This document shows positions 1-8,244 of a DNA stretch of 64,000 bases, one piece after another. The translations under genes and the position numbers were made by a program. Source of the DNA: Marinobacter salexigens (lineage in GTDB: Bacteria > Pseudomonadota > Gammaproteobacteria > Pseudomonadales > Oleiphilaceae); contig NZ_JAHKPV010000021.1 of the NCBI RefSeq assembly GCF_018860765.1, positions 241,845-305,844 on the forward strand, read 5' to 3'. Position 1 is the first letter of the stretch. Every line of letters starts with the position of its first letter. The notes beneath the pieces are model-generated. The model searched no databases. It was given only the letters and a program-made list of their open reading frames with translations, and was not told the origin of the DNA.

Positions 1-1237
1 TCGTACAACTGGTGATGGCTGCGATAATAACGGCCCCATCCGGCATTTTGCCTTCTTCCAGTTCCCACTCGCCTGCAATGCCACGCTCTGCTAGCTCGGA
101 GGTCGGCAGGTGGGCGTGAGGGTTGGATGGGCCGGCCAGTGTGCGGCTGACCGAAGACAAATCAAATTTCAGAACTCGCTCGTACTCGGCGGTCTTAAGG
201 GCGTCGGCCCAGAGACCGGTTTCTTTCGCGTATTGCTCTACCAGAGCCACTTGCTCATCTTCACGGCCCGTAAGCTTCAGGTAGTCAATAGTCTGGCCAT
301 CGATGTAAAACATGGCTGCTGTGGCGCCGTATTCCGGCGTCATGTTGGAGATGGTGGCGCGGTCACCCACGGTCAGGCTGTCTGCGCCTTCACCGTAGAA
401 CTCCAGATAGGCACCAACAACACGTTCCTTACGCAGGAACTCAGTCAGAGCAAGCACCATATCGGTACTGGTGATGCCTGGCTGCAATTTACCAGAGAGC
501 TCGACACCCACAATATTCGGCAAGCGCATCATGGAAGCACGGCCAAGCATCACGCTCTCGGCTTCCAGGCCACCAACGCCCACGGAGATAACACCCAGGG
601 CGTCTACCATTGGCGTGTGGCTGTCGGTACCTACACAGGTATCCGGGAAAGCGACCTTTTTGCCTTCCCCATCGGCGCGGGCCTGCACTACCGGAGACAT
701 CTTCTCCAGGTTAATCTGGTGCATGATGCCGTTACCCGGCGGGATCACGTCCACGTTCTTGAACGCAGTTTTGGTCCAGTTGATGAAGTGGAAGCGGTCG
801 TCGTTTCGACGGTCTTCGATTTCACGGTTCTTTTCGAACGCGTCTTTCTCGAAGCCAGCGTGCTCAACCGCCAGCGAGTGATCCACAATCAATTGCGTGG
901 GAACTACCGGGTTCACCTTGGCAGGATCACCGCCCTTCTCGGCAATGGCATCACGCAGTCCAGCCAGATCCACCAGAGCCGTCTGGCCAAGGATATCGTG
1001 GCAAACTACACGGGCCGGATACCAGGGAAAATCGAGATCGCGCTTGCGTTCGATGAGCTGTTTCAGGGAATCCGTCAACGCATCCGGATCGCAGCGGCGA
1101 ACAAGCTGTTCAGCCAGAATCCTGGAGGTGTACGGAAGCTTGTCATAAGCGCCGGTCTGGATATCTTCAACAGCCTGACGGGTGTCGAAATAATCCAAAT
1201 CCGTGCCCGGAAGTGGTTTGCGATAATTTGTATTCAT
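1..1237 (-). CDS. acnD: Fe/S-dependent 2-methylcitrate dehydratase AcnD (3' end beyond window)
   Basis: Aconitase-family enzyme that dehydrates 2-methylcitrate in the cytoplasmic methylcitrate cycle (propionate breakdown). About 412 N-terminal codons of an expected ~860 are present. The reading frame opens MNTNYRKPLPGTDLDYFDTR and contains the aconitase signatures CVGTDSHTPMVDALG and AGPSNPHAHLP. It runs off the left edge right at ITSCT, where the first iron-sulfur ligand cysteine lies. The start ATG is 24 bp after the prpC stop, so it is the last visible gene of the prp operon. AcnD rather than AcnA is inferred from the prpB-prpC context and the N-terminal sequence. prpF would be expected further left but is outside the window. 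Confidence 0.9.
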   Translation of the reverse strand, partial: MNTNYRKPLPGTDLDYFDTRQAVEDIQTGAYDKLPYTSRILAEQLVRRCDPDALTDSLKQLIERKRDLDFPWYPARVVCHDILGQTALVDLAGLRDAIAEKGGDPAKVNPVVPTQLIVDHSLAVEHAGFEKDAFEKNREIEDRRNDDRFHFINWTKTAFKNVDVIPPGNGIMHQINLEKMSPVVQARADGEGKKVAFPDTCVGTDSHTPMVDALGVISVGVGGLEAESVMLGRASMMRLPNIVGVELSGKLQPGITSTDMVLALTEFLRKERVVGAYLEFYGEGADSLTVGDRATISNMTPEYGATAAMFYIDGQTIDYLKLTGREDEQVALVEQYAKETGLWADALKTAEYERVLKFDLSSVSRTLAGPSNPHAHLPTSELAERGIAGEWELEEGKMPDGAVIIAAITSCT

Positions 1238-1261
1238 CAGAAGACTCGTATCCCTTATTGT

Positions 1262-2392
1262 TTAAGCGCGCTTGTCGATCGGCAGCCATTCGGCGTGATC
1301 CGGACCTGTGTAATCGGCGCTTGGACGGATAATACGGTTGTTGGCACGCTGCTCTTTCACGTGGGCAGTCCAGCCGGATACGCGGGACATAACGAAAATT
1401 GGCGTAAACAGCTCCGTCGGGATGCCCATGAAGTGGTAAGTCGACGCATGGAAAAAGTCGGCATTACAGAACAGTTTCTTCTCACGCCACATAACTTCTT
1501 CGCAGCGCACGGACACCGGGTACAGAACTGTGTCGCCCACTTCGTTAGCCAACTTTTCAGACCACTTTTTGATGATCACATTGCGCGGATCGGATTCGCT
1601 GTAGATCGCGTGACCAAAGCCCATGATCTTTTCTTTGCGCGCCAGCATACCCATCAAGCCTTCTTCCGCTTCTTCAGCGCTCTGGAACTTCTGGATCAGC
1701 TCCATGGCTGCTTCGTTGGCGCCGCCATGCAATGGGCCGCGAAGCGTGCCGATCGCGCCGGTTACGCAGCTGTGAATATCAGACAAGGTTGATGCGCAAA
1801 CGCGTGCGGTGAAAGTAGAGGCATTGAACTCGTGCTCGGCGTACAGAATCAGGGATACGTTCATCACCCGTTCATGCAGCTCGCTTGGCTTTTTGCCGTG
1901 CAACAACTCAAGGAAGTGACCACCGATAGAGTCGCAGGAACCTTCGGTATCAATGCGCACGCCGTCGTGCACAAAGCGGTACCAGTAGGTAATGATACCC
2001 GGGAAGGCGGCTAGCAGCCGGTCGATCTTGTCATCCTGTTCGCTGAAATCCAGTTCGGTTTCTAGGTTGCCCAACATGGAACAGCCGGTACGCATCACAT
2101 CCATGGGGTGAGCGTCTTTGGGAATCTGCTCAAGAACGGTCTTCAAGGCATCGGGCAGCCCGCGCAATCCCTGGAGTTTTGCCTTGTAGGCATCCAGTTC
2201 CTGTTGGTTTGGAAGCTTGCCGCGCAACAGCAGGTAAGCCACTTCTTCAAACTGGGCGTTGTCCGCCAGATCGCTCACATCGTAACCGCGATAGGTCAGA
2301 CCTGTGCCAGTTTTACCAACGGTGCACAATGCCGTTTCACCTGCGACCTGTCCGCGCAGGCCAGCGCCACCAAGTTTCTTTGCTTCTGCCAT
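1262..2392 (-). CDS. prpC: 2-methylcitrate synthase PrpC
   Basis: Condenses propionyl-CoA with oxaloacetate to 2-methylcitrate, the first committed step of the methylcitrate cycle. The protein is 376 aa, normal for short bacterial citrate-synthase-family proteins. Visible active-site motifs are GPLHGGANEAAM and MGFGHAIY, which carry the two catalytic histidines. The N-terminal GLRGQVAGETALCTVG is typical of PrpC rather than of housekeeping citrate synthase. It lies between prpB (25 bp upstream) and acnD (24 bp downstream), all on the minus strand, so co-transcription is very likely. Confidence 0.95.
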   Translation of the reverse strand: MAEAKKLGGAGLRGQVAGETALCTVGKTGTGLTYRGYDVSDLADNAQFEEVAYLLLRGKLPNQQELDAYKAKLQGLRGLPDALKTVLEQIPKDAHPMDVMRTGCSMLGNLETELDFSEQDDKIDRLLAAFPGIITYWYRFVHDGVRIDTEGSCDSIGGHFLELLHGKKPSELHERVMNVSLILYAEHEFNASTFTARVCASTLSDIHSCVTGAIGTLRGPLHGGANEAAMELIQKFQSAEEAEEGLMGMLARKEKIMGFGHAIYSESDPRNVIIKKWSEKLANEVGDTVLYPVSVRCEEVMWREKKLFCNADFFHASTYHFMGIPTELFTPIFVMSRVSGWTAHVKEQRANNRIIRPSADYTGPDHAEWLPIDKRA

Positions 2393-2417
2393 GGGTCACT
2401 CTCCTATAATTATTTAA

Positions 2418-3305
2418 TTATTTGGACTGCTGGAACAATTGATCCAGCTTTTGCTCGAAGTCGTGATAGTTCAGGAAATCGTAAAGTTCCATACGGGTCT
2501 GCATAAGATCAACTACATCTTTCTGGTCGCCCTTCTCGAGAATATTCTCGTACACGGTGACCGCAGCTTTGTTCATGGCACGGAAGGCACTCAACGGGTA
2601 CAGCACCATGCTGGCACCAGATTCGCCCAGTTCCTTACGGTTATAAAGCGGTGTTGCACCAAACTCGGTAATGTTGGCAAGCAGTGGAACGTCACCCAGA
2701 GCTTCAGAGAAGGCTTTGTAGTGCTCAAGCTCAGTAACGGCTTCCGCAAAAATACCATCAGCACCGGCTTCAATGCAGGCTTTGGCGCGATCAATGGCCG
2801 CTTCCAGACCTTCTTTCTGGAAGGCGTCTGTGCGGGCCATGATGAAAAAGTCTTTGTCTTCGCGAGCGTCTGCGGCCGCTTTGATACGATCAACCATTTC
2901 TTCTTTGGAAACAATTTCCTTGTTCGGACGGTGTCCACAACGCTTCTGTGCCACCTGATCTTCTATGTGAACCGCAGCAGCGCCCGCGCGCTCCATTTCT
3001 TTAATGGTGCGGGAAATGTTGAATGCCCCACCCCAGCCGGTATCAATGTCCACGAGCAGCGGCAGGTTGGTGGCAGCGGTAATGCGGCGCACATCTTCCA
3101 CTACATCGTTCATGCTGGTCATGCCCAGATCTGGCAGGCCGTAGGAGGCATTCGCCACACCACCGCCTGAAAGATAGATGGCCTGGTGGCCGACTTTCTC
3201 CGCCATCATGGCGGCGTAGGCATTGATGGTTCCTACAATTTGCAGGGGCTTGTTGTCGTTCAGGGCCTTACGAAAACGTGCGCCTGGGGAGAGCTTGCTG
3301 GACAT
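2418..3305 (-). CDS. prpB: 2-methylisocitrate lyase PrpB
   Basis: Cleaves 2-methylisocitrate to pyruvate and succinate, the last step of the methylcitrate cycle. The 295-aa protein has the isocitrate-lyase/PEP-mutase fold signatures: DIDTGWGG for metal binding, [17 protein letters not shown] containing the mobile catalytic KRCGH loop, and ARTDAF. Length and motifs match PrpB and not the much longer isocitrate lyase AceA. It is the first enzyme gene after the GntR regulator, with a 47-bp gap. Confidence 0.95.
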   Translation of the reverse strand: MSSKLSPGARFRKALNDNKPLQIVGTINAYAAMMAEKVGHQAIYLSGGGVANASYGLPDLGMTSMNDVVEDVRRITAATNLPLLVDIDTGWGGAFNISRTIKEMERAGAAAVHIEDQVAQKRCGHRPNKEIVSKEEMVDRIKAAADAREDKDFFIMARTDAFQKEGLEAAIDRAKACIEAGADGIFAEAVTELEHYKAFSEALGDVPLLANITEFGATPLYNRKELGESGASMVLYPLSAFRAMNKAAVTVYENILEKGDQKDVVDLMQTRMELYDFLNYHDFEQKLDQLFQQSK

Positions 3306-3352
3306 ATTATTTCCCTCTCTTTAGATATATTTCGTTTGATTAGCTAATTAAT

Positions 3353-4033
3353 TCAAATAGTTAAAAGACCTTCTTCAATCTTCTTTTCAATATTTTTGCG
3401 CGCTGCGTTGATGTGTCTTTTCATAAGAAATTCTGCGAGCTCCCCATCACGTTGGGCAATGGCTTCAACAATACGCCTGTGCTCCCCGAGAGCAAGGTGG
3501 GGGCGACCGGCGGAGGTACTTAGCCGGTAGCGGTACATGCGCACCATGTAATAGAGGTCGCCAAGAAGCATCTGGGCCAGTTTTGTGTTCCGGCTACCAG
3601 TAGCAATGCGATGGTGGAAATCGTAATCACCCTCAGCCTGATAATAGGCCTGACCGCGGGCTTCGTCGATCATGGCTTCGTGGGTATTCAGAGTGGCTTG
3701 AAGGTCGGCAATTTCCTGATCGGTCATGCGTTCGGCAGCCTGACGAGCCGCCAGACCTTCCATGACTTCCCTTATACGATAAAGCTCAACGAGCTCTGAA
3801 GCGCTGACGGAAACAACCTTTACACCGGCATGGGGGCGGCGGACTAGCAGCCCGCGGGATTCGAGGCGGCCAAGGGCCTCTCGAAGTGGGCCACGCGTTA
3901 ACTCGAAGCGGGAACACAGGTCCAGCTCACCGATTTTGTCACCCGGAGCAAGGTCCCCTTTGACGATTGCTGTTTGCAGACAATCGAAGGCCTCATCGGC
4001 GCGGGTATAGGTTTGTGAAGCGAGTTCCGACAT
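3353..4033 (-). CDS. GntR/FadR-type regulator of the prp operon
   Basis: 226-aa transcription factor with an N-terminal winged helix-turn-helix (about residues 15-80, including LCSRFELTRGPLREALGRLESRGLL) and a C-terminal all-helical FCD ligand-binding domain (about 90-215). It is the first gene of the leftward prp operon. Three copies of a 12-14 bp palindrome lie immediately upstream, one of them starting 2 bp before its ATG, so autoregulation is likely. GntR-type regulators commonly replace the sigma-54 activator PrpR in pseudomonad-like prp operons. The ligand, probably a methylcitrate-pathway intermediate, is an inference. Confidence 0.85.
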   Translation of the reverse strand: MSELASQTYTRADEAFDCLQTAIVKGDLAPGDKIGELDLCSRFELTRGPLREALGRLESRGLLVRRPHAGVKVVSVSASELVELYRIREVMEGLAARQAAERMTDQEIADLQATLNTHEAMIDEARGQAYYQAEGDYDFHHRIATGSRNTKLAQMLLGDLYYMVRMYRYRLSTSAGRPHLALGEHRRIVEAIAQRDGELAEFLMKRHINAARKNIEKKIEEGLLTI

Positions 4034-4034
4034 G

Positions 4035-4048
4035 TTTTGTCAACAATA
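4035..4048. promoter_or_regulatory. Probable GntR operator, copy 1
   Basis: TTTTGTCAACAATA lies next to the start codon of the GntR gene. It matches the TATTGTCAACAATA copy 51 bp away at all but one position. FadR-subfamily operators are short palindromes of this kind. Confidence 0.6.
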
Positions 4049-4085
4049 TTAGCTGAGGTGGTCGAAATCTACGCTGAACAACGTA

Positions 4086-4099
4086 TATTGTCAACAATA
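4086..4099. promoter_or_regulatory. Probable GntR operator, copy 2
   Basis: TATTGTCAACAATA is a near-perfect inverted repeat around the central TC, upstream of the GntR-prpBC-acnD operon. Its centre lies 23 bp from copy 3, about two helical turns. Confidence 0.65.
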
Positions 4100-4109
4100 C
4101 CTGAGTCGC

Positions 4110-4121
4110 ATTGTTAACAAT
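4110..4121. promoter_or_regulatory. Probable GntR operator, copy 3
   Basis: ATTGTTAACAAT is a perfect 12-bp palindrome and the third copy of the motif in front of the GntR gene. It also lies in the gap downstream of opgD, so it should serve only the prp side. Confidence 0.65.
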
Positions 4122-4152
4122 CCCGGATCATTCGTCACTGATCAATGATTTA

Positions 4153-5727
4153 TCAGTAGAGCTTGCGCTCAGAGGCTGGTGGCGGTGTGTACTGGTATAC
4201 CCAGGTTTCAGTAAGAGGTTCCTCGCCCAGACGCAGATACATACGAACGTTGATAGGCTCCTCAGAATCGTCAGGGACCAGATCAAACATCGCCCTATAG
4301 CCGTTGATTGCAGACAATGGCCGCGCCGAGGTTATTTCTACCTCCCCGCGGCTGACCGTTATAACCGGTTCCACCTCGGTGTCATTACCAAGCATCGTTA
4401 GCATCCCCCCAGCAAAATCTACGGCGAAACGCCAGGAGAAGTACTCTCGTTTCTGACCAATCACCCCGCCCAACCCTGTGCGGGTTGCCTCTACCGTAGC
4501 TAGTTCTCGTGGTAGCACCGGCGCACGCTCACCCCAATGTAATCGGTAGGCGAACAGATATTCCTGATTTGGTTTTAGGGGCTCATCCGGATGCCAAAAC
4601 GCCACAATGTTGTCGAAGGTTTCATCAACCGTAGGGATTTCCACCAAATCGATACTACCCTTACCCCACTGGCCTTTTGGCTGCACCCAAACACTGGGAC
4701 GACGTTCGTAGAATACGCCATCGTCTTGATAGTGATCGAAGTTGCGGTCGCGCTGTAGCAGGCCAAACCCCTGAGGGTTGTTATCACTAAAGCTGTTAAA
4801 ACGCAGATGGGCCGGGTTCTCAAGGGGTCGCCACAACCACTCACCACTTCCTGAAAGTATTGCCAATCCGTCAGAATCGTGAATTTCCGGGCGCCAGTCG
4901 TAACCCATGCGCCGGTTGTTTTCACCAACCTGATACATGCTGGTCAAAGGAGCTATGCCTGCTCTTTTCATTTCGGAACGCGGGTAAAGAGCAACATCGA
5001 CATCCATTACCATGTTTTTTCCGGGGTCAAGAACAAACGCATAAGCCCCCGTTGTGCTGGGCGAATCGAGCAGGCCCCACACTCGCATTACATGGCTACC
5101 GGGTTGTGGCTTTTCCAGCCAATAAGCGCTGAACCGGGGAAACTCCTCCCCGCCATTAATGGCCGTATCAATGGCGAGCCCACGGGCAGACATGCCGTAT
5201 TGCATTTCGGCTCCCACTGCACGGAAGTAACTGGCGCCGAGAAAGGCCGCAAGATCACGTGAGAAATCGGTTTTATAGTGCAAGCGAAACCCTGCGTAAC
5301 CGAGATTACCCGGTAGGTCGCCTAGTGGCTGCTCGCCTTCGTAATCAAAATACTCGGGGTTGTACCGCAGCGTAGTGGCTTTTCCATCCACGACTTCGTG
5401 AAGGGTGACCGGGGATTGAAAGTACAGACCTAGATGAAATAATTGCGCTTGAAAAGCAGAATCACTATCGGCCCAAAGCGCATGGTCTTTGCGAAACCGG
5501 ATGGCCTGATAATCGTCCCAGGACAGCTCTTTAAGGCTTTGAGGCAATTCACCTTCATGATTGATGTATGGGCGCTTGGCAAGTTCGCGAGCATGGCCTT
5601 TTAACCAGGCATAACTAAAGTGCTTGTCATTGCTGCTCGACTGCTCCGCCCACACCAAGGGTGCCAGCGGCAGTGCACTGGCACCAAGCCCGGCGATTAA
5701 GGTTTTCATTAGCGTTCTGCGATCCAT
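4153..5727 (-). CDS. opgD: Glucans biosynthesis protein OpgD (MdoG family, Tat-exported)
   Basis: 524-aa periplasmic protein of the MdoG/OpgG family, which shapes the backbone of osmoregulated periplasmic glucans. The N-terminus MDRRTLMKTLIAGLG followed by a hydrophobic run and LVWA is a twin-arginine signal. Tat export is the feature that separates OpgD from the Sec-exported OpgG. Internal family motifs shared with the OpgG gene in this window include RRPSVWVQPKG and EWLWRPLENPAHL. It is the last gene of the opgG-(104 aa)-opgH-opgD run, 70 bp after opgH. Confidence 0.9.
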   Translation of the reverse strand: MDRRTLMKTLIAGLGASALPLAPLVWAEQSSSNDKHFSYAWLKGHARELAKRPYINHEGELPQSLKELSWDDYQAIRFRKDHALWADSDSAFQAQLFHLGLYFQSPVTLHEVVDGKATTLRYNPEYFDYEGEQPLGDLPGNLGYAGFRLHYKTDFSRDLAAFLGASYFRAVGAEMQYGMSARGLAIDTAINGGEEFPRFSAYWLEKPQPGSHVMRVWGLLDSPSTTGAYAFVLDPGKNMVMDVDVALYPRSEMKRAGIAPLTSMYQVGENNRRMGYDWRPEIHDSDGLAILSGSGEWLWRPLENPAHLRFNSFSDNNPQGFGLLQRDRNFDHYQDDGVFYERRPSVWVQPKGQWGKGSIDLVEIPTVDETFDNIVAFWHPDEPLKPNQEYLFAYRLHWGERAPVLPRELATVEATRTGLGGVIGQKREYFSWRFAVDFAGGMLTMLGNDTEVEPVITVSRGEVEITSARPLSAINGYRAMFDLVPDDSEEPINVRMYLRLGEEPLTETWVYQYTPPPASERKLY

Positions 5728-5797
5728 CTCTTCCCTCCCCCTTCTAAAGCGCTCCGTCAGCTCCCATAAAGGAAGCAGGCAGTTTTAGGCTATAAAG

Positions 5798-7903
5798 CTA
5801 AGTTTCTTTCGTTTGCGCGCTAAGCCGAGCTATGGAGCGCCCCCAAAAGCTATCAGGCGAGGCCCGCCAAGCACCTTCATGTAGCGTTTGCAAAGATTCC
5901 CGGTCTCTGGCGACTTGGCTCATTTCGGAGCGTGAAAGCGCCTCCGGCCCGTGTTCTAGACAACGTGCCACGCAGGAGTCCAGCTCAGCCTTACGGGAAC
6001 CTCTGCGATGGTTCCACGCCAACGCCTGATGCAGGCGATTGTAGTCAAGCTTCAGCACCGCTTGCTCAAGAGGTGTAAGGGTTGAGTGTGAAAACTCTCT
6101 GGAGCGGTACCGGACTGCGTCTTCAAGCAACGCCATGGGCGCGTTTTCCTCCGGTATAAGAAGCATGCGGCGTTTTCTCAGAGCCTGACCGAGCGAGTTT
6201 CGGCTTAGGTACACGGCGGTAGGTGCGGCCAGAATCAAGGGTAAGGCAACGGGCAAGGACCAGAGGAAAAACATGGTATCCAAGCTCCAAGCAAAGGCGG
6301 ACCAACCGGCACCCAGAACCATGCCCGGCATCTGGGTGATCAAAGCTTCTTTCCAACTTGTTTCCTCTGTGCGGTTCTGTCCCGCCCACTGTAGAGATAC
6401 ATTTAATAATGCTGACACCACGTAACGGCTATGGGCCCACATGCGCACTGGCGCTAAGAGCACGGAGATGACAATCTCCAGCATAACGCTGCAAAACAAC
6501 CGAAACAGACCACCAAAGTCTTTAGTGAACCGATGAATGACAGCGTCGATAATGGCCAGGAATTTGGGAAAGAACAGCAGCGCCAAGGTACTGAGGGCTA
6601 GCCCAAGCGCCCACTCTGGCCGCCACTCTGGCCACAGAGGAAACAGCCCTTGATGGCCATCGGGAAAGTACTCGATGGGCGATAAGGTCATGTTGGCGGC
6701 AGCAATGGTGGTAAGTATCAAAAAGCCGAGCCACAAAGGTGATGCTACATAAGCCATGATGCCATTGAGAAAGGCCATTCGGTGGGCAAAGCGCAAGCCC
6801 GGCTCCCGCAGCATGACCCACAAATGCTGTAGATTGCCCTTGGCCCAACGGCTATCACGAGCGAGTTCATCTGCCAGAGTAGGCGGCGATTCTTCGTAGC
6901 TGCCACCCAAACCGGGCTCCAGCCAAACTTCATAGCCCGCACGCCCCATGTAGGCAGCTTCAACAAAATCATGGCTCATGATGGGCCCACCGAAAATCCC
7001 AAACCCTGGCAGTTTGCGCAGCCCACAGTGCTTCATAAAGGGTTCGATACGAAGAATAGCGTTATGACCCCAGAATGCGGCGTCGCCCATTTGAATCGCT
7101 GCGAGCCCAGTGGCAAATAGAGTTGAGTAAAAGCGATTAGCGAACTGCTGAATCCGAGCAAACAGAGACTGACCGTTGATGATGTTGGGGTTGGTTTGCA
7201 GAATACCGACACCGGGCTCTCTCTGCATTAACCGCACCATACGAACGATGGTGCTTCCCGTCATCAGGCTGTCTGCGTCTAGCACCACCATGTACGTGCA
7301 ACGCTTACCCCAGCGACGAAGAAAGTCGGCAACATTGCCGCTTTTGTAGTTGAGATTCACTGGCCGTCGACGATAGAAAATCCGGCCCTCACCTCCCAGC
7401 TCTTTCGCCAGATTGCTCCATGCCACCTGCTCTTCAAGCCACACGTCAGGGTCACGGCTATCTGAAAGTATGTAGAACTCAAAGTGTTCGATCTGGCCGG
7501 TGCGCTCAATATCTCGGTATACAGCCTTCAGCCCACTAAGCGTCCAGTGCACCGGCTCGTGATAAATGGGCAGCAGAACAGCAGTTTTCGCCAGCGGCGT
7601 GTGCTGCAAATCCGTTTCTGAGTGCCGTTTTAGTATGGAGTGTCGATCGCCCCCCATAAGCCGAACCACAAACCCGAACACGGCTGTCCAAAACCCCACT
7701 GCAATCCACGCATAGAGAATAGCGAACAACACCAGCATCCCTATTTCCAATGCCGTACCGCCGTGATAAGGCAGCACCCAAAGCAGGTAATAACTGGCAA
7801 TGCCGGTTTGGCCGAACACAAACAGCATCAAAACAGCCCGCCGAAGATTCGCGACCACACGCCACCGACGCTTCACAGAAATTTGCGGTTCGGTTTTATC
7901 CAC
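5798..7903 (-). CDS. opgH: Glucans biosynthesis glucosyltransferase OpgH
   Basis: Inner-membrane GT2-family glucosyltransferase that polymerises the beta-1,2 glucan backbone from UDP-glucose and passes it to the periplasm. The protein is 701 aa, with two transmembrane segments near residues 20-85, a cytoplasmic GT2 domain (about 105-340) and several C-terminal membrane helices (about 380-580). Visible motifs are VLDADSLM (about 204-211, UDP-sugar/metal binding) and the later RWAKGNLQH (QxxRW-like). It is shorter than the 847-aa E. coli protein, lacking most of the N-terminal extension. The GTG start overlaps the upstream 104-aa gene by 8 bp, suggesting coupling. galU nearby supplies its donor. 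Confidence 0.92.
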   Translation of the reverse strand: MDKTEPQISVKRRWRVVANLRRAVLMLFVFGQTGIASYYLLWVLPYHGGTALEIGMLVLFAILYAWIAVGFWTAVFGFVVRLMGGDRHSILKRHSETDLQHTPLAKTAVLLPIYHEPVHWTLSGLKAVYRDIERTGQIEHFEFYILSDSRDPDVWLEEQVAWSNLAKELGGEGRIFYRRRPVNLNYKSGNVADFLRRWGKRCTYMVVLDADSLMTGSTIVRMVRLMQREPGVGILQTNPNIINGQSLFARIQQFANRFYSTLFATGLAAIQMGDAAFWGHNAILRIEPFMKHCGLRKLPGFGIFGGPIMSHDFVEAAYMGRAGYEVWLEPGLGGSYEESPPTLADELARDSRWAKGNLQHLWVMLREPGLRFAHRMAFLNGIMAYVASPLWLGFLILTTIAAANMTLSPIEYFPDGHQGLFPLWPEWRPEWALGLALSTLALLFFPKFLAIIDAVIHRFTKDFGGLFRLFCSVMLEIVISVLLAPVRMWAHSRYVVSALLNVSLQWAGQNRTEETSWKEALITQMPGMVLGAGWSAFAWSLDTMFFLWSLPVALPLILAAPTAVYLSRNSLGQALRKRRMLLIPEENAPMALLEDAVRYRSREFSHSTLTPLEQAVLKLDYNRLHQALAWNHRRGSRKAELDSCVARCLEHGPEALSRSEMSQVARDRESLQTLHEGAWRASPDSFWGRSIARLSAQTKET

Positions 7904-8210
7904 GGCGATGGTATCCGATGCTACCTCTACACAGAGAAGGCGCAGGCGTGGGGATGTTTGCTTTAGGTAGAGTGAAGTACTCCGGAAGCCTGTTCATAGC
8001 GTTATCTAACAGGTGGTGGCCAGCCACGCTGCGGGAATCCGGGAGCTTGCCGTTAGTCGAATTTTGATCAGGGCTTGCGCCTACCTCGGCGACTGCATCG
8101 TCAATCAATTGAAGCAACTGCCTGCAGCGTTCACTGGTCATTTCAACTCCAGCCTCGCAAAGGTAGCTATACACTCGGCTAAATACATGCTGGAAGGAAA
8201 TATCTTGCAC
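7896..8210 (-). CDS. Uncharacterised 104-aa protein inside the opg operon
   Basis: Not recognised. A GTG start follows GGAGA at 5-nt spacing, and the end overlaps the opgH start by 8 bp, so it is almost certainly translated as part of the opg operon. There is no signal peptide and no membrane segment. The N-terminal half is predicted helical (SRVYSYLCEAGVEMTSERCR, then a leucine-rich stretch LLQLIDDAVAEV). The C-terminal half is proline-rich and ends in basic residues (YHRRG). A cytoplasmic regulator or accessory subunit for OpgH is possible but unproven. Confidence 0.7.
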   Translation of the reverse strand: MQDISFQHVFSRVYSYLCEAGVEMTSERCRQLLQLIDDAVAEVGASPDQNSTNGKLPDSRSVAGHHLLDNAMNRLPEYFTLPKANIPTPAPSLCRGSIGYHRRG

Positions 8211-8244
8211 ATTACTCTCCCTGCTCGTTCCGGTTACTGACTAC

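Noticed and set aside
110..1792. 560-codon open frame on the plus strand
   Set aside because: Lies opposite acnD and prpC, both firmly identified. The translation has no family character and no ribosome site; it is an antisense shadow.
2439..3170. 243-codon plus-strand open frame
   Set aside because: Antisense to prpB, with no recognisable product.
4133..4156. ACTGAT/ATCAGT inverted repeat at the opgD end as terminator
   Set aside because: Short stem without a T run, partly overlapping the stop codon.
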